From Peptococcaceae bacterium UBA6116 (GTDB lineage Bacteria; Bacillota; Desulfitobacteriia; Desulfitobacteriales; Syntrophobotulaceae), in the NCBI GenBank assembly GCA_002423425.1, contig DIWC01000036.1, positions 1 through 12,866 on the forward strand: a stretch of DNA of 12,866 bases. The letters run 5' to 3'. Below the pieces are notes generated by a model that made no database searches, was not told the DNA's origin, and was given only the letters and a program-made list of their open reading frames with translations. The position numbers and the translations under genes are program-made. Positions 6,808 to 12,866 of this stretch are shown here, one piece after another (within the stretch, counting starts at the first letter, position 1; each line of letters opens with the position of its first letter).

Positions 6808-8151
6808 TCAACATATTAGCTCCAGCACTTCTTCGATATTTTTTACGGAGAGAAGTTTACTGTTAACCGCGCTAAGCCTTCTATAATTAACATCAGGAAC
6901 AATAATTCTCTGATAGCCAAACTTTTCTGCTTCTCTTAACCTTTGCTCAATTTGGGATACTCCTCTGATCTCACCGGTTAAGCCCAATTCACCGATGAAT
7001 ACAGTCTTACCCAGAGGCTTTTCTTTTAATCCGGATATAATGGCTGCTACAACAGCTAGATCAGCTGCCGGCTCACTTACTTCTAACCCGCCGGTAATGT
7101 TGATAAAGACATCTCTTGCCCCAAATGAGTAACCTGCCCTTTTATCAAGTACTGCTAAGAGCATTAATAGGCGATGGTAATCCATCCCATTTACAGTTCT
7201 TCGCGGGGGAATAAATACCGACGATGTTACTAAAGATTGAATTTCTACTAAAAGCGGTCTTGTTCCCTCCTGTAAGACAGCAACAGCCGAGCCGGCAGCA
7301 GTATGTAAACTGTCTCCCATAAACAACAGCGAGGGATTAGATACCTCTTTAAGACCATCGTCCCTCATTTCAAATACGCCGATTTCGTTGGCCGGTCCAA
7401 AACGGTTTTTTACCGTTCTAAGTAAACGAAAGATATGGTGATGATCACCTTCAAAATATAAAACGGTGTCGACCATATGTTCTAAAACCCTAGGCCCTGC
7501 AATAGTTCCATCCTTGGTCACATGCCCTGCTATAAAAACCGTAATTTCATTTTCTTTAGCCAAGCGCAGCAGATAGGCGGCTCCCTCTCTGATTTGACTC
7601 ACGCTGCCAGGCGCAGATTGCAACTCGTCAAGCATCATGGTTTGAATAGAATCGATAAAAAGAATCCGATAATTATTATTCAAAACTACATCATGAACAG
7701 AATTCAAAGAGTTTTCAGTTAGAATATGTACCCCGGAAGAAGATAAGTTCATTCTTTCGGCTCTTAGTTTTATTTGTCTGGCAGATTCCTCTCCTGAAAC
7801 ATAAAGAACATCGGTCTGATGGGATAATGCCGCAGCCATTTGCAAGAACAGAGTGGATTTGCCAATTCCAGGCTCCCCGCTTAACAGCACGAAAGCACCG
7901 GCAACGACTCCCCCCCCTAATACTCTGTTTAATTCCGAATTGCGGGTATCTATTCTTTGTCCTTCAAACGTGTCGATTTGAACCAAAGGGGTCGCTTGAG
8001 CGGCCCCTTTGGTTCTATTATTTAGAGCAGATTTCTCAACCAATTCTTCAATAAAGGTATTCCATTCCCCACAGCCGGGACAACGTCCCAGCCATCGTGT
8101 GCTCTCCTGTCCACATTCACGGCAAAAGAATTTTGTTTTGGATTTGGGCAA
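6808..8151 (-). CDS. radA: DNA repair and recombination protein RadA (Sms)
   Basis: A 447-residue RadA/Sms protein, a hexameric RecA-like DNA motor that extends strand exchange and helps process recombination intermediates. An N-terminal four-cysteine zinc finger uses Cys10, Cys13, Cys24 and Cys27 (CRECG ... CPGCG). The RecA-like ATPase has Walker A GEPGIGKST at 92-100, Walker B ILFID at 163-167 and the RadA-specific KNRFG at 248-252. The C-terminal part is the Lon-protease-like domain without a protease function. The frame opens at a TTG at 8166, but I choose the TTG at 8151: it gives MPKSKTKFFC, the usual RadA N-terminus, and GGGGGT sits 7 nt before it. It follows clpC by 34 nt, as in other Firmicutes. 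A strong palindrome lies in codons 46-57. No radA terminator is clear. Confidence 0.96.
   Translation of the reverse strand: MPKSKTKFFCRECGQESTRWLGRCPGCGEWNTFIEELVEKSALNNRTKGAAQATPLVQIDTFEGQRIDTRNSELNRVLGGGVVAGAFVLLSGEPGIGKSTLFLQMAAALSHQTDVLYVSGEESARQIKLRAERMNLSSSGVHILTENSLNSVHDVVLNNNYRILFIDSIQTMMLDELQSAPGSVSQIREGAAYLLRLAKENEITVFIAGHVTKDGTIAGPRVLEHMVDTVLYFEGDHHHIFRLLRTVKNRFGPANEIGVFEMRDDGLKEVSNPSLLFMGDSLHTAAGSAVAVLQEGTRPLLVEIQSLVTSSVFIPPRRTVNGMDYHRLLMLLAVLDKRAGYSFGARDVFINITGGLEVSEPAADLAVVAAIISGLKEKPLGKTVFIGELGLTGEIRGVSQIEQRLREAEKFGYQRIIVPDVNYRRLSAVNSKLLSVKNIEEVLELIC
7981..8014. repeat. 15-bp intragenic hairpin in the radA linker
   Basis: AACCAAAGGGG (7981-7991) and CCCCTTTGGTT (8004-8014) are perfect inverted repeats of 11 bp. 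The pairing continues inward through TCGC/GCGG (one wobble) to a TTGA tetraloop, giving 15 pairs in total. It encodes about residues 46-57 of RadA, in the variable linker between the zinc finger and the ATPase. No T-run follows on the radA mRNA strand, so it is not a simple terminator. Confidence 0.9.
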
Positions 8152-8158
8152 AGGATTT

Positions 8159-8164
8159 ACCCCC
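8159..8164 (-). promoter_or_regulatory. Ribosome binding site that decides the radA start
   Basis: GGGGGT on the minus strand, 7 nt before the TTG at 8151. The other in-frame TTG, at 8166, has only AAGAT-like sequence before it, so the downstream TTG is preferred. Confidence 0.6.
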
Positions 8165-8185
8165 AATCTTATATCTTTTCGGCTT

Positions 8186-10699
8186 TTATTTAGCAGAATC
8201 CGGTTTATTATCTTTAGCTTTTTTCCTTCCTGCTCTTTGGGGAGGCTGATCCTTTTCTGCCGGAAGTTTATTGAATACCATTTCTTGGTCTGCGAGATTA
8301 ATATTAATTGAATCTCCTGCGCTAAATTTTCCTTCTAATATCTTTTCGGAGAGAGGATCCTCGATCAACCTTTGAATAGCTCTTCTTAAAGGCCGAGCGC
8401 CATAAGTTGGATCATTGCCCTCCCTTGCAATATATTCCAAGGCTTCAGTATCGAGAGTCAAGAAATATTCCTGATCTTTAAGTCTTTTGCTGATATCATT
8501 AACCAATATTGCCGTAATCTTTACCAGGTCATCTTTCTGCAATTGATGGAATACTACTATTTCATCAACCCTATTCAGGAATTCCGGTCTAAAAGTTTTT
8601 TTCAGTTCTTCCATAATTTTGGAGCTCATTGATTTATATTCGCTCTCTTCATTGCGACCGGAAATGAATCCCAGAGATTCTCTTTTCAGATAAGACGCTC
8701 CGACATTGGACGTCATAATCAAAACACAATTGCGAAAATCAACCGCCCTGCCTTTGGAATCTGTCAGCCTGCCGTCTTCAAGCACCTGTAAAAGGATATT
8801 GAAAACTTCGGGATGGGCTTTTTCAATTTCGTCGAAAAGAATAACACTATAAGGTTTCCTTCTAACCATTTCGGTAAGCTGGCCCCCCTCGTCGTGTCCT
8901 ACATATCCCGGAGGTGAACCTACCATCTTGGAAACAGCATGTTTTTCCATATATTCTGACATATCAATTCTGATCAGAGCATTTTCATCTCCAAACAGGG
9001 CTTCAGCTAGAGTTCTGGCCAACTGGGTTTTTCCCACACCGGTAGGTCCCAAAAATATAAAGGAACCAATTGGTCTTTTGGGATCTTTCAGCCCGGCTCT
9101 GGCCCGCCTTACCGAACGAGCAACTGCGCTCACCGCTTCTTTTTGGCCGATAACCCTTTCCTGCAGAATCTGTTCAAGCTGCAACAGCCTCTCGCTTTCC
9201 CCCTCAGCCAGTTTATTAACAGGTATTCCCGTCCAACTGGAAACTATGCCGGCGATATCATCAGGACCAACCACCATGACATCTTTCTCCCTACTAGCTT
9301 CCCAATCTTTACGAACCTCGATAAGTTCCTCCCGTTTTTTCAGTTCTTCATCTCTGATTTTAGCCGCTTTTTCAAACTCCTGCATTTTAACAGTAGCCTC
9401 TTTTTCCTTTTTAAGGTTATCGATGACTTCTTCTAACTCTTTTAAGCTTGGCGGAGCAGTAAGGCTGCGAAGACGAACCCGTGACGCCGCTTCATCCATT
9501 AAATCAATTGCTTTATCGGGTAAAAACCTGTCCGAGATGTATCTATCCGAAAGCCGAACTGCAGCCACAATCGCCTCATCAGTAATCTTTACCCGGTGGT
9601 GAGCCTCATAACGATCCCTTAAGCCTTGAAGTATTGCTACTGCTTCTTCAGTATTCGGCTCACCCACAATAATAGGTTGGAACCTTCTTTCTAAAGCAGG
9701 ATCACGTTCAAAGTGTTTACGGTATTCATCCAGCGTTGTCGCACCTATACATTGCATTTCGCCTCGAGCCAGAGCAGGTTTTAAAATATTAGCCGCATCA
9801 ATTGCTCCTTCGGCAGCTCCGGCCCCGATTAAAGTATGAAGCTCATCGATAAAAACAATAACATTGCCTGCGAGCCTTATCTCTTCCATTACTTTTTTCA
9901 TTCTCTCTTCAAATTCACCGCGGTATTTAGTACCTGCTACCATCGAAGAGAGGTCAAGTGTTGTAACCCTTTTGTCGACAAGGGTTTCCGGTACCTTATT
10001 ATTTACAATTCTTTGAGCCAACCCTTCGGCAATTGCTGTCTTGCCGACTCCTGGTTCTCCTATCAGCACCGGATTATTCTTCGTACGACGGCTTAAAACT
10101 TGAATTACTCTCTCAATTTCATTTTTTCTGCCGACAACCGGATCAAGTTTGCCTTCAGCCGCCATGACTGTCAAGTCCCTGCCAAACTCATTAAGCGTAG
10201 GAGTGTTGCCTTGTTGTCCGGATTTGGTATTTCCTGTCGAGCTTCCCGGCATTGGAGTCCCTTCAACTTCACCCCCGAGAAGGGTAACAACCTGTTCCCA
10301 GATTTTTTCCGGTTTTACCTTAAGGTCAGCCAAAACCCGAGCAGCAATACCTTCACCCTCAATAATTAATCCAAGCAGAATGTGCTCAGTCCCTACATAG
10401 TTTACTTCCTGGCGGGCTGCTTCTTCCGTAGCAAGTTGAATCACACGTTTTACCCTTGGAGAAAGTGCCACTTCTCCTGTTACTGCAGGATTAACCCCAG
10501 TGATTTGAATAATTTTTGAACTGATTCTTTCCGAGTCTAATCCCAATTCTTTCAGTGCCTTAGCCCCAATACCCTCACCTTCTTCGACGAGAGCTAAAAG
10601 TAAATGCTCGGTGCCTATTATTTTATGCCCCATATTCTTAGCTATATTTTCGGCAAGCAAAAAAACCCTCTCTGCTCTTTGTGTAAATCTTCCAGCCAT
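8186..10699 (-). CDS. clpC: ClpC, AAA+ unfoldase of the ClpCP protease
   Basis: An 837-residue class I Clp/Hsp100 ATPase that unfolds substrates, including phosphoarginine-tagged ones, and feeds them to ClpP. Two Clp-N repeats occupy about 1-145. The first AAA+ module has Walker A GEPGVGKT at 214-221 and Walker B IVFIDE at 281-286. The middle coiled-coil domain at about 410-475 contains a UVR-like stretch (QEFEKAAKIRDEE) typical of ClpC and absent from ClpA. The second module has Walker A GPTGVGKT at 551-558 and Walker B VILFDEIE at 619-626. LGF at 676-678 is the ClpP-docking loop. The last about 25 residues form a Lys/Pro-rich tail, making the protein somewhat longer than the usual 810-820. 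The ATG at 10699 gives MAGRFTQRAERV, the normal N-terminus, with AAGGAAGG upstream and a 4-nt gap to mcsB. The longer open frame to 10774 overlaps mcsB and is rejected. Confidence 0.98.
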   Translation of the reverse strand: MAGRFTQRAERVFLLAENIAKNMGHKIIGTEHLLLALVEEGEGIGAKALKELGLDSERISSKIIQITGVNPAVTGEVALSPRVKRVIQLATEEAARQEVNYVGTEHILLGLIIEGEGIAARVLADLKVKPEKIWEQVVTLLGGEVEGTPMPGSSTGNTKSGQQGNTPTLNEFGRDLTVMAAEGKLDPVVGRKNEIERVIQVLSRRTKNNPVLIGEPGVGKTAIAEGLAQRIVNNKVPETLVDKRVTTLDLSSMVAGTKYRGEFEERMKKVMEEIRLAGNVIVFIDELHTLIGAGAAEGAIDAANILKPALARGEMQCIGATTLDEYRKHFERDPALERRFQPIIVGEPNTEEAVAILQGLRDRYEAHHRVKITDEAIVAAVRLSDRYISDRFLPDKAIDLMDEAASRVRLRSLTAPPSLKELEEVIDNLKKEKEATVKMQEFEKAAKIRDEELKKREELIEVRKDWEASREKDVMVVGPDDIAGIVSSWTGIPVNKLAEGESERLLQLEQILQERVIGQKEAVSAVARSVRRARAGLKDPKRPIGSFIFLGPTGVGKTQLARTLAEALFGDENALIRIDMSEYMEKHAVSKMVGSPPGYVGHDEGGQLTEMVRRKPYSVILFDEIEKAHPEVFNILLQVLEDGRLTDSKGRAVDFRNCVLIMTSNVGASYLKRESLGFISGRNEESEYKSMSSKIMEELKKTFRPEFLNRVDEIVVFHQLQKDDLVKITAILVNDISKRLKDQEYFLTLDTEALEYIAREGNDPTYGARPLRRAIQRLIEDPLSEKILEGKFSAGDSININLADQEMVFNKLPAEKDQPPQRAGRKKAKDNKPDSAK

Positions 10700-10703
10700 A
10701 TTT

Positions 10704-11756
10704 TTATCCTTCCTTCCTTGCATATAGTTGACGCAAAAAGTTGGCCCTTTCCAAATTGATTGTCTGTCCCTCAAGGGATCTATTTGTTTGATATTGCAAA
10801 CATCCCTGCAAGGAATTAACTAACAGTGATACAAACCCGGCAGTGACCTTTGGCAATATTTCCATATCTATACCTAAACGGTCTTCCGATAAAAGGCTAA
10901 GAGTCTCCTCTGAATTTAGCAGCCGGGCATTTTCCAAAGTGCCGCGGGCCCTCCAGACCTTATCTTCAATTATTATTTGCGCCTCTTTTTTTAGGACCTC
11001 CCTTGCCTGCAGCTCATGTTCAACCAGCTGTCCGGTAACAGCCTCGAGGTGATTTAGCGTATCTTCCTCACTCTTGCCTAAAGTTATTTGATTTGATATT
11101 TGAAAAATATTTCCATAAGCCCTTGATCCTTCTCCATAGAGGCCACGTACGGCTAATCCCAGCGGAGAAAGTGCGGCCAGAACTGACTGAACCCGGTTGG
11201 TAAAGACCAACGCAGGCAAATGCACCATCACCGATACTCTTAGTCCGGTACCCACGTTAGTCGGGCAGGAAGTAAGATAACCAAACTTCTCCTTATAGGC
11301 TAGATTGAGACAACCATCTAAATGGTCATCTATTATCTCCGCGAGCCTCAGGGACTCCCCTAAGTTATTTCCCGGAAAAAGAACCTGTATCCTTAAGTGG
11401 TCTTCTTCGTTGATCATAATGGATACTTTATGGCTTTCGGAGAGCGCAACCCCTCCAGCCTTTCCAACCTCGCCAAAAACAGGGCTAATAAGGTGTTTCT
11501 CTACCATCACTTTTCTTTCAACCGGAGAAAGTTCTTTAAGCGGAAGATAAACAAGTTTGTCGCCTTCCAGGGCAAAGTCCTTTAAACAACCGGAAACTCT
11601 ATCTTCCACACTTTTGGCTTCATCCTCCCTCATGGCATGGGGAAAGACTGTATCAGCGAGATTCCTGGCTAATCTGACCCGTGTACTTAAGATGATCGGA
11701 AGACCTACAGCCTTCATCCAATAGCTGTCTTTAGAAAGCAGTCCACTATAAGTCAT
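10704..11756 (-). CDS. mcsB: Protein-arginine kinase McsB
   Basis: A 350-residue member of the phosphagen (guanidino) kinase family that phosphorylates arginines in proteins, marking them for ClpCP and inactivating CtsR. The nucleotide-binding region begins with STRVRLARNL at 24-33. NEEDHLRIQ at 116-124 carries the acidic active-site residues, LTSCPTNVGTGLR at 161-173 contains the conserved Cys164 (Cys167 in B. subtilis by position), and RGLYGEGS at 204-211 is the second catalytic segment. RLGID at 293-297 is also typical. The C-terminal RDxxRA motif, which forms the phosphoarginine-sensing pocket in characterised McsB proteins, reads INLERA at 333-338, so its first two residues differ. The ATG at 11756 overlaps the mcsA stop in an ATGA arrangement, and GAGG lies close upstream, which points to translational coupling of activator and kinase. 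Confidence 0.97.
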   Translation of the reverse strand: MTYSGLLSKDSYWMKAVGLPIILSTRVRLARNLADTVFPHAMREDEAKSVEDRVSGCLKDFALEGDKLVYLPLKELSPVERKVMVEKHLISPVFGEVGKAGGVALSESHKVSIMINEEDHLRIQVLFPGNNLGESLRLAEIIDDHLDGCLNLAYKEKFGYLTSCPTNVGTGLRVSVMVHLPALVFTNRVQSVLAALSPLGLAVRGLYGEGSRAYGNIFQISNQITLGKSEEDTLNHLEAVTGQLVEHELQAREVLKKEAQIIIEDKVWRARGTLENARLLNSEETLSLLSEDRLGIDMEILPKVTAGFVSLLVNSLQGCLQYQTNRSLEGQTINLERANFLRQLYARKEG

Positions 11757-12277
11757 TCATCCTCACCCCCTGCCGTTTTTTCGAGATCCCTAATCTGATC
11801 TCTTACTTGGGCAGCTTCCTCAAATTCTTCTTTTTGAATGAGTTCTTGCAGTTTGTTGCGTAATTGTCCAAGTTCCTGCCTGTTTCTAATAGAAGCTGCA
11901 CAACGGAAAGGAACTTTACCGACATGGACACCCCCGCCATGAATCTGGCGCAAAAGTATTTCTATTTGTGATTCAAATTTCTCGTAACACTGGCTGCATC
12001 CCATCTTGCCGGCCTGTTGAATTTGGATAAATGTCCTGCCACAACCGGGGCATTTTTCCTGCCCGCTAGTACTTGATGGTTGGCCGGACTGTTCTAAAGA
12101 GTTTATGCCAAAAAGAGCCTGCAGAAAATCAGTAACCATACAGGGATAAAGGTTAAAATTAAAACCCTGCACTTTTGGAGCACATTCCTGGCATAAATGC
12201 ATCTGCATTCCTTGTCCGTTTACTATCTTCGTGAGATGTATAGTAGCTTCCCGTTGTTGGCAATTTTGACAAAGCAT
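11753..12277 (-). CDS. mcsA: McsA, zinc-binding activator of McsB
   Basis: A 174-residue protein that binds and activates the McsB kinase and takes part in stress-dependent release of CtsR. Its first zinc module uses CQNC (Cys3, Cys6) and CQEC (Cys29, Cys32). A second uses CPGC (Cys76, Cys79) and CSQC (Cys94, Cys97). HVGKVP at 118-123 is a family landmark; the following FRCAAS differs from the more usual KR.G pattern. The C-terminus from about 135 is a UVR domain (LRNKLQELIQKEEFEEAAQVRDQIR), thought to contact ClpC or McsB. Two ATGs are possible, at 12283 and 12277. The second is chosen because GGAGG is 7 nt from it and only 1 nt from the first, and because it gives MLCQNC, like B. subtilis McsA. 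The gene is 52 nt after ctsR. Confidence 0.95.
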   Translation of the reverse strand: MLCQNCQQREATIHLTKIVNGQGMQMHLCQECAPKVQGFNFNLYPCMVTDFLQALFGINSLEQSGQPSSTSGQEKCPGCGRTFIQIQQAGKMGCSQCYEKFESQIEILLRQIHGGGVHVGKVPFRCAASIRNRQELGQLRNKLQELIQKEEFEEAAQVRDQIRDLEKTAGGEDE

Positions 12278-12284
12278 GGCCATT

Positions 12285-12289
12285 CCTCC
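12285..12289 (-). promoter_or_regulatory. Ribosome binding site that decides the mcsA start
   Basis: GGAGG on the minus strand lies 7 nt from the ATG at 12277 and 1 nt from the ATG at 12283. The spacing rules out the upstream ATG as an efficient start and sets the N-terminus as MLCQNC. Confidence 0.75.
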
Positions 12290-12329
12290 AAGTTTGAGAT
12301 ATTCCACCGTTTATAAGTTATGCTTTTTT

Positions 12330-12803
12330 CTAAACATTAATATCATCCCGGCACATATTGGCTAATATTTCCTTCATCGTTCGTGCTCGAAAAACGGAAG
12401 GGGATGGAATCAAATCAGTCAGCATCCGTTCAGCAAAAATGCTTTTTATTAAAATTGCTTCTCTTTTAGTGAAAATCTCTTCTTCTTCTAACCTGTCAAT
12501 CAGGTTGTTTGCTCTGTCCTGAGATAGTTCTTCACCGATCAATTCAGCCATTAATCTTTGAAACTTGCCTTCCGGATCTAGCCCCAATCTTATAATTCTG
12601 AGATATCCGCCGCCGCCCCTTCTGCTTTCAACGATATATCCTCTTTCCGCAGTAAATCTTGTAGTTAAAACGTAATTGATTTGCGAAGGAGCACAGGAAA
12701 AGGACTGGGCCAAAAAGCCTCTTTGTAGTACAATATATCCCTCTTTAGCTTCGCTAAGTATCATTTTTAGATACTCCTCAATTCTATCAGCCAAATTGCT
12801 CAT
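12330..12803 (-). CDS. ctsR: CtsR, transcriptional repressor of class III heat-shock genes
   Basis: A 157-residue dimeric winged helix-turn-helix repressor that binds tandem GGTCAAA heptads and shuts off the clp genes at normal temperature. The helix-turn-helix region is about 26-50 (LAQSFSCAPSQINYVLTTRF). The wing carries ESRRGGGGYLRI at 59-70, including Arg62 and the tetraglycine that acts as the heat-sensing element in characterised CtsR. The C-terminal half (about 85-150) is the helical dimer and McsB-contact domain. The ATG at 12803 has GAGG about 8 nt upstream. It is the first gene of the ctsR-mcsA-mcsB-clpC-radA cluster, and two operator pairs just upstream indicate autoregulation. Confidence 0.97.
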   Translation of the reverse strand: MSNLADRIEEYLKMILSEAKEGYIVLQRGFLAQSFSCAPSQINYVLTTRFTAERGYIVESRRGGGGYLRIIRLGLDPEGKFQRLMAELIGEELSQDRANNLIDRLEEEEIFTKREAILIKSIFAERMLTDLIPSPSVFRARTMKEILANMCRDDINV

Positions 12804-12823
12804 TACCTATTCCTCACTTTGCT

Positions 12824-12840
12824 TTTGACCAACACTGACT
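12824..12840 (-). promoter_or_regulatory. Second, imperfect CtsR operator
   Basis: On the minus strand AGTCAGT (12840-12834), three bases, then GGTCAAA (12830-12824). One heptad is perfect and the other has two changes at its end. The 7-3-7 layout is that of a CtsR box, one base after the first operator and about 20 nt before the ctsR ATG. Confidence 0.6.
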
Positions 12841-12841
12841 T

Positions 12842-12858
12842 TATGACCTTTCTTGACC
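12842..12858 (-). promoter_or_regulatory. CtsR operator
   Basis: On the minus strand GGTCAAG (12858-12852), AAA, then GGTCATA (12848-12842). Each heptad differs from GGTCAAA at one position, and the spacer has the expected 3 nt. The position just ahead of ctsR fits autorepression. The promoter itself is probably at or beyond the right edge of the window; I could not identify its hexamers. Confidence 0.85.
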
Positions 12859-12866
12859 TTTGAATA

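Noticed and set aside
7981..8014. radA hairpin as an intrinsic terminator
   Set aside because: On the radA mRNA the stem is followed by CAAATCGAT rather than a U-run, and it lies within an intact reading frame.
8928..9602. A 224-codon open frame on the plus strand opposite clpC
   Set aside because: It lies fully antisense to the highly conserved AAA+ modules of ClpC, is Ser/Leu-rich without family motifs, and has no promoter or good ribosome binding site. It is a by-product of clpC codon usage.

Overview
This 12.9 kb window reads as a chromosomal housekeeping segment of a low-to-mid GC, Gram-positive member of the Clostridia. The gene order is the classic Firmicutes series ctsR-mcsA-mcsB-clpC-radA, then a yacL-type PIN/TRAM gene, ispD, ispF, gltX, cysS and mrnC. 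The CysRS and the small plus-strand protein look most like those of Peptococcaceae/Desulfotomaculum-type clostridia; that placement is from memory, not from a search. Eleven of the twelve genes are on the minus strand, so the natural reading direction is from high to low coordinates.

Right end (12866 to 6808): two tandem CtsR-type heptad operators precede ctsR, followed by mcsA, mcsB (4-nt ATGA overlap), clpC (4-nt gap) and radA (34-nt gap). This is the protein quality-control operon. CtsR represses it, McsA/McsB mark proteins with phosphoarginine and control CtsR, and ClpC unfolds the marked substrates for ClpP. RadA/Sms is a recombination motor. An unusually strong perfect hairpin lies inside the radA reading frame, in the linker between the zinc finger and the ATPase core.

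Middle (6807 to 6046): B. subtilis has disA between radA and yacL. Here there is instead one small plus-strand gene of unknown function, with a perfect-consensus sigma-A promoter, an operator-like dyad inside that promoter, and a rho-independent terminator. It converges on radA and diverges from the yacL-like gene. It is the most accessory-looking item in the window.

Left part (6045 to 1): the membrane-anchored PIN/TRAM protein, ispD and ispF form a tightly coupled unit with overlaps of 23 nt and 1 nt. gltX then has its own extended -10 promoter and leads into cysS, mrnC and the 5' part of thyA, which runs off the left edge. These genes supply isoprenoid precursors (MEP pathway), charge tRNA-Glu/Gln and tRNA-Cys, mature 23S rRNA and make dTMP. 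The cysE gene that often sits between gltX and cysS in bacilli is absent.

There are no tRNA or rRNA genes, insertion sequences, CRISPR arrays or phage genes, and no gene-free stretch longer than 300 bases. The longest gap is the 239-nt divergent promoter region at 6046-6284. I see no clearly novel multi-gene system. The points worth checking are the plus-strand gene with its promoter, the radA hairpin, the missing disA, and a changed phosphoarginine-pocket motif in McsB.
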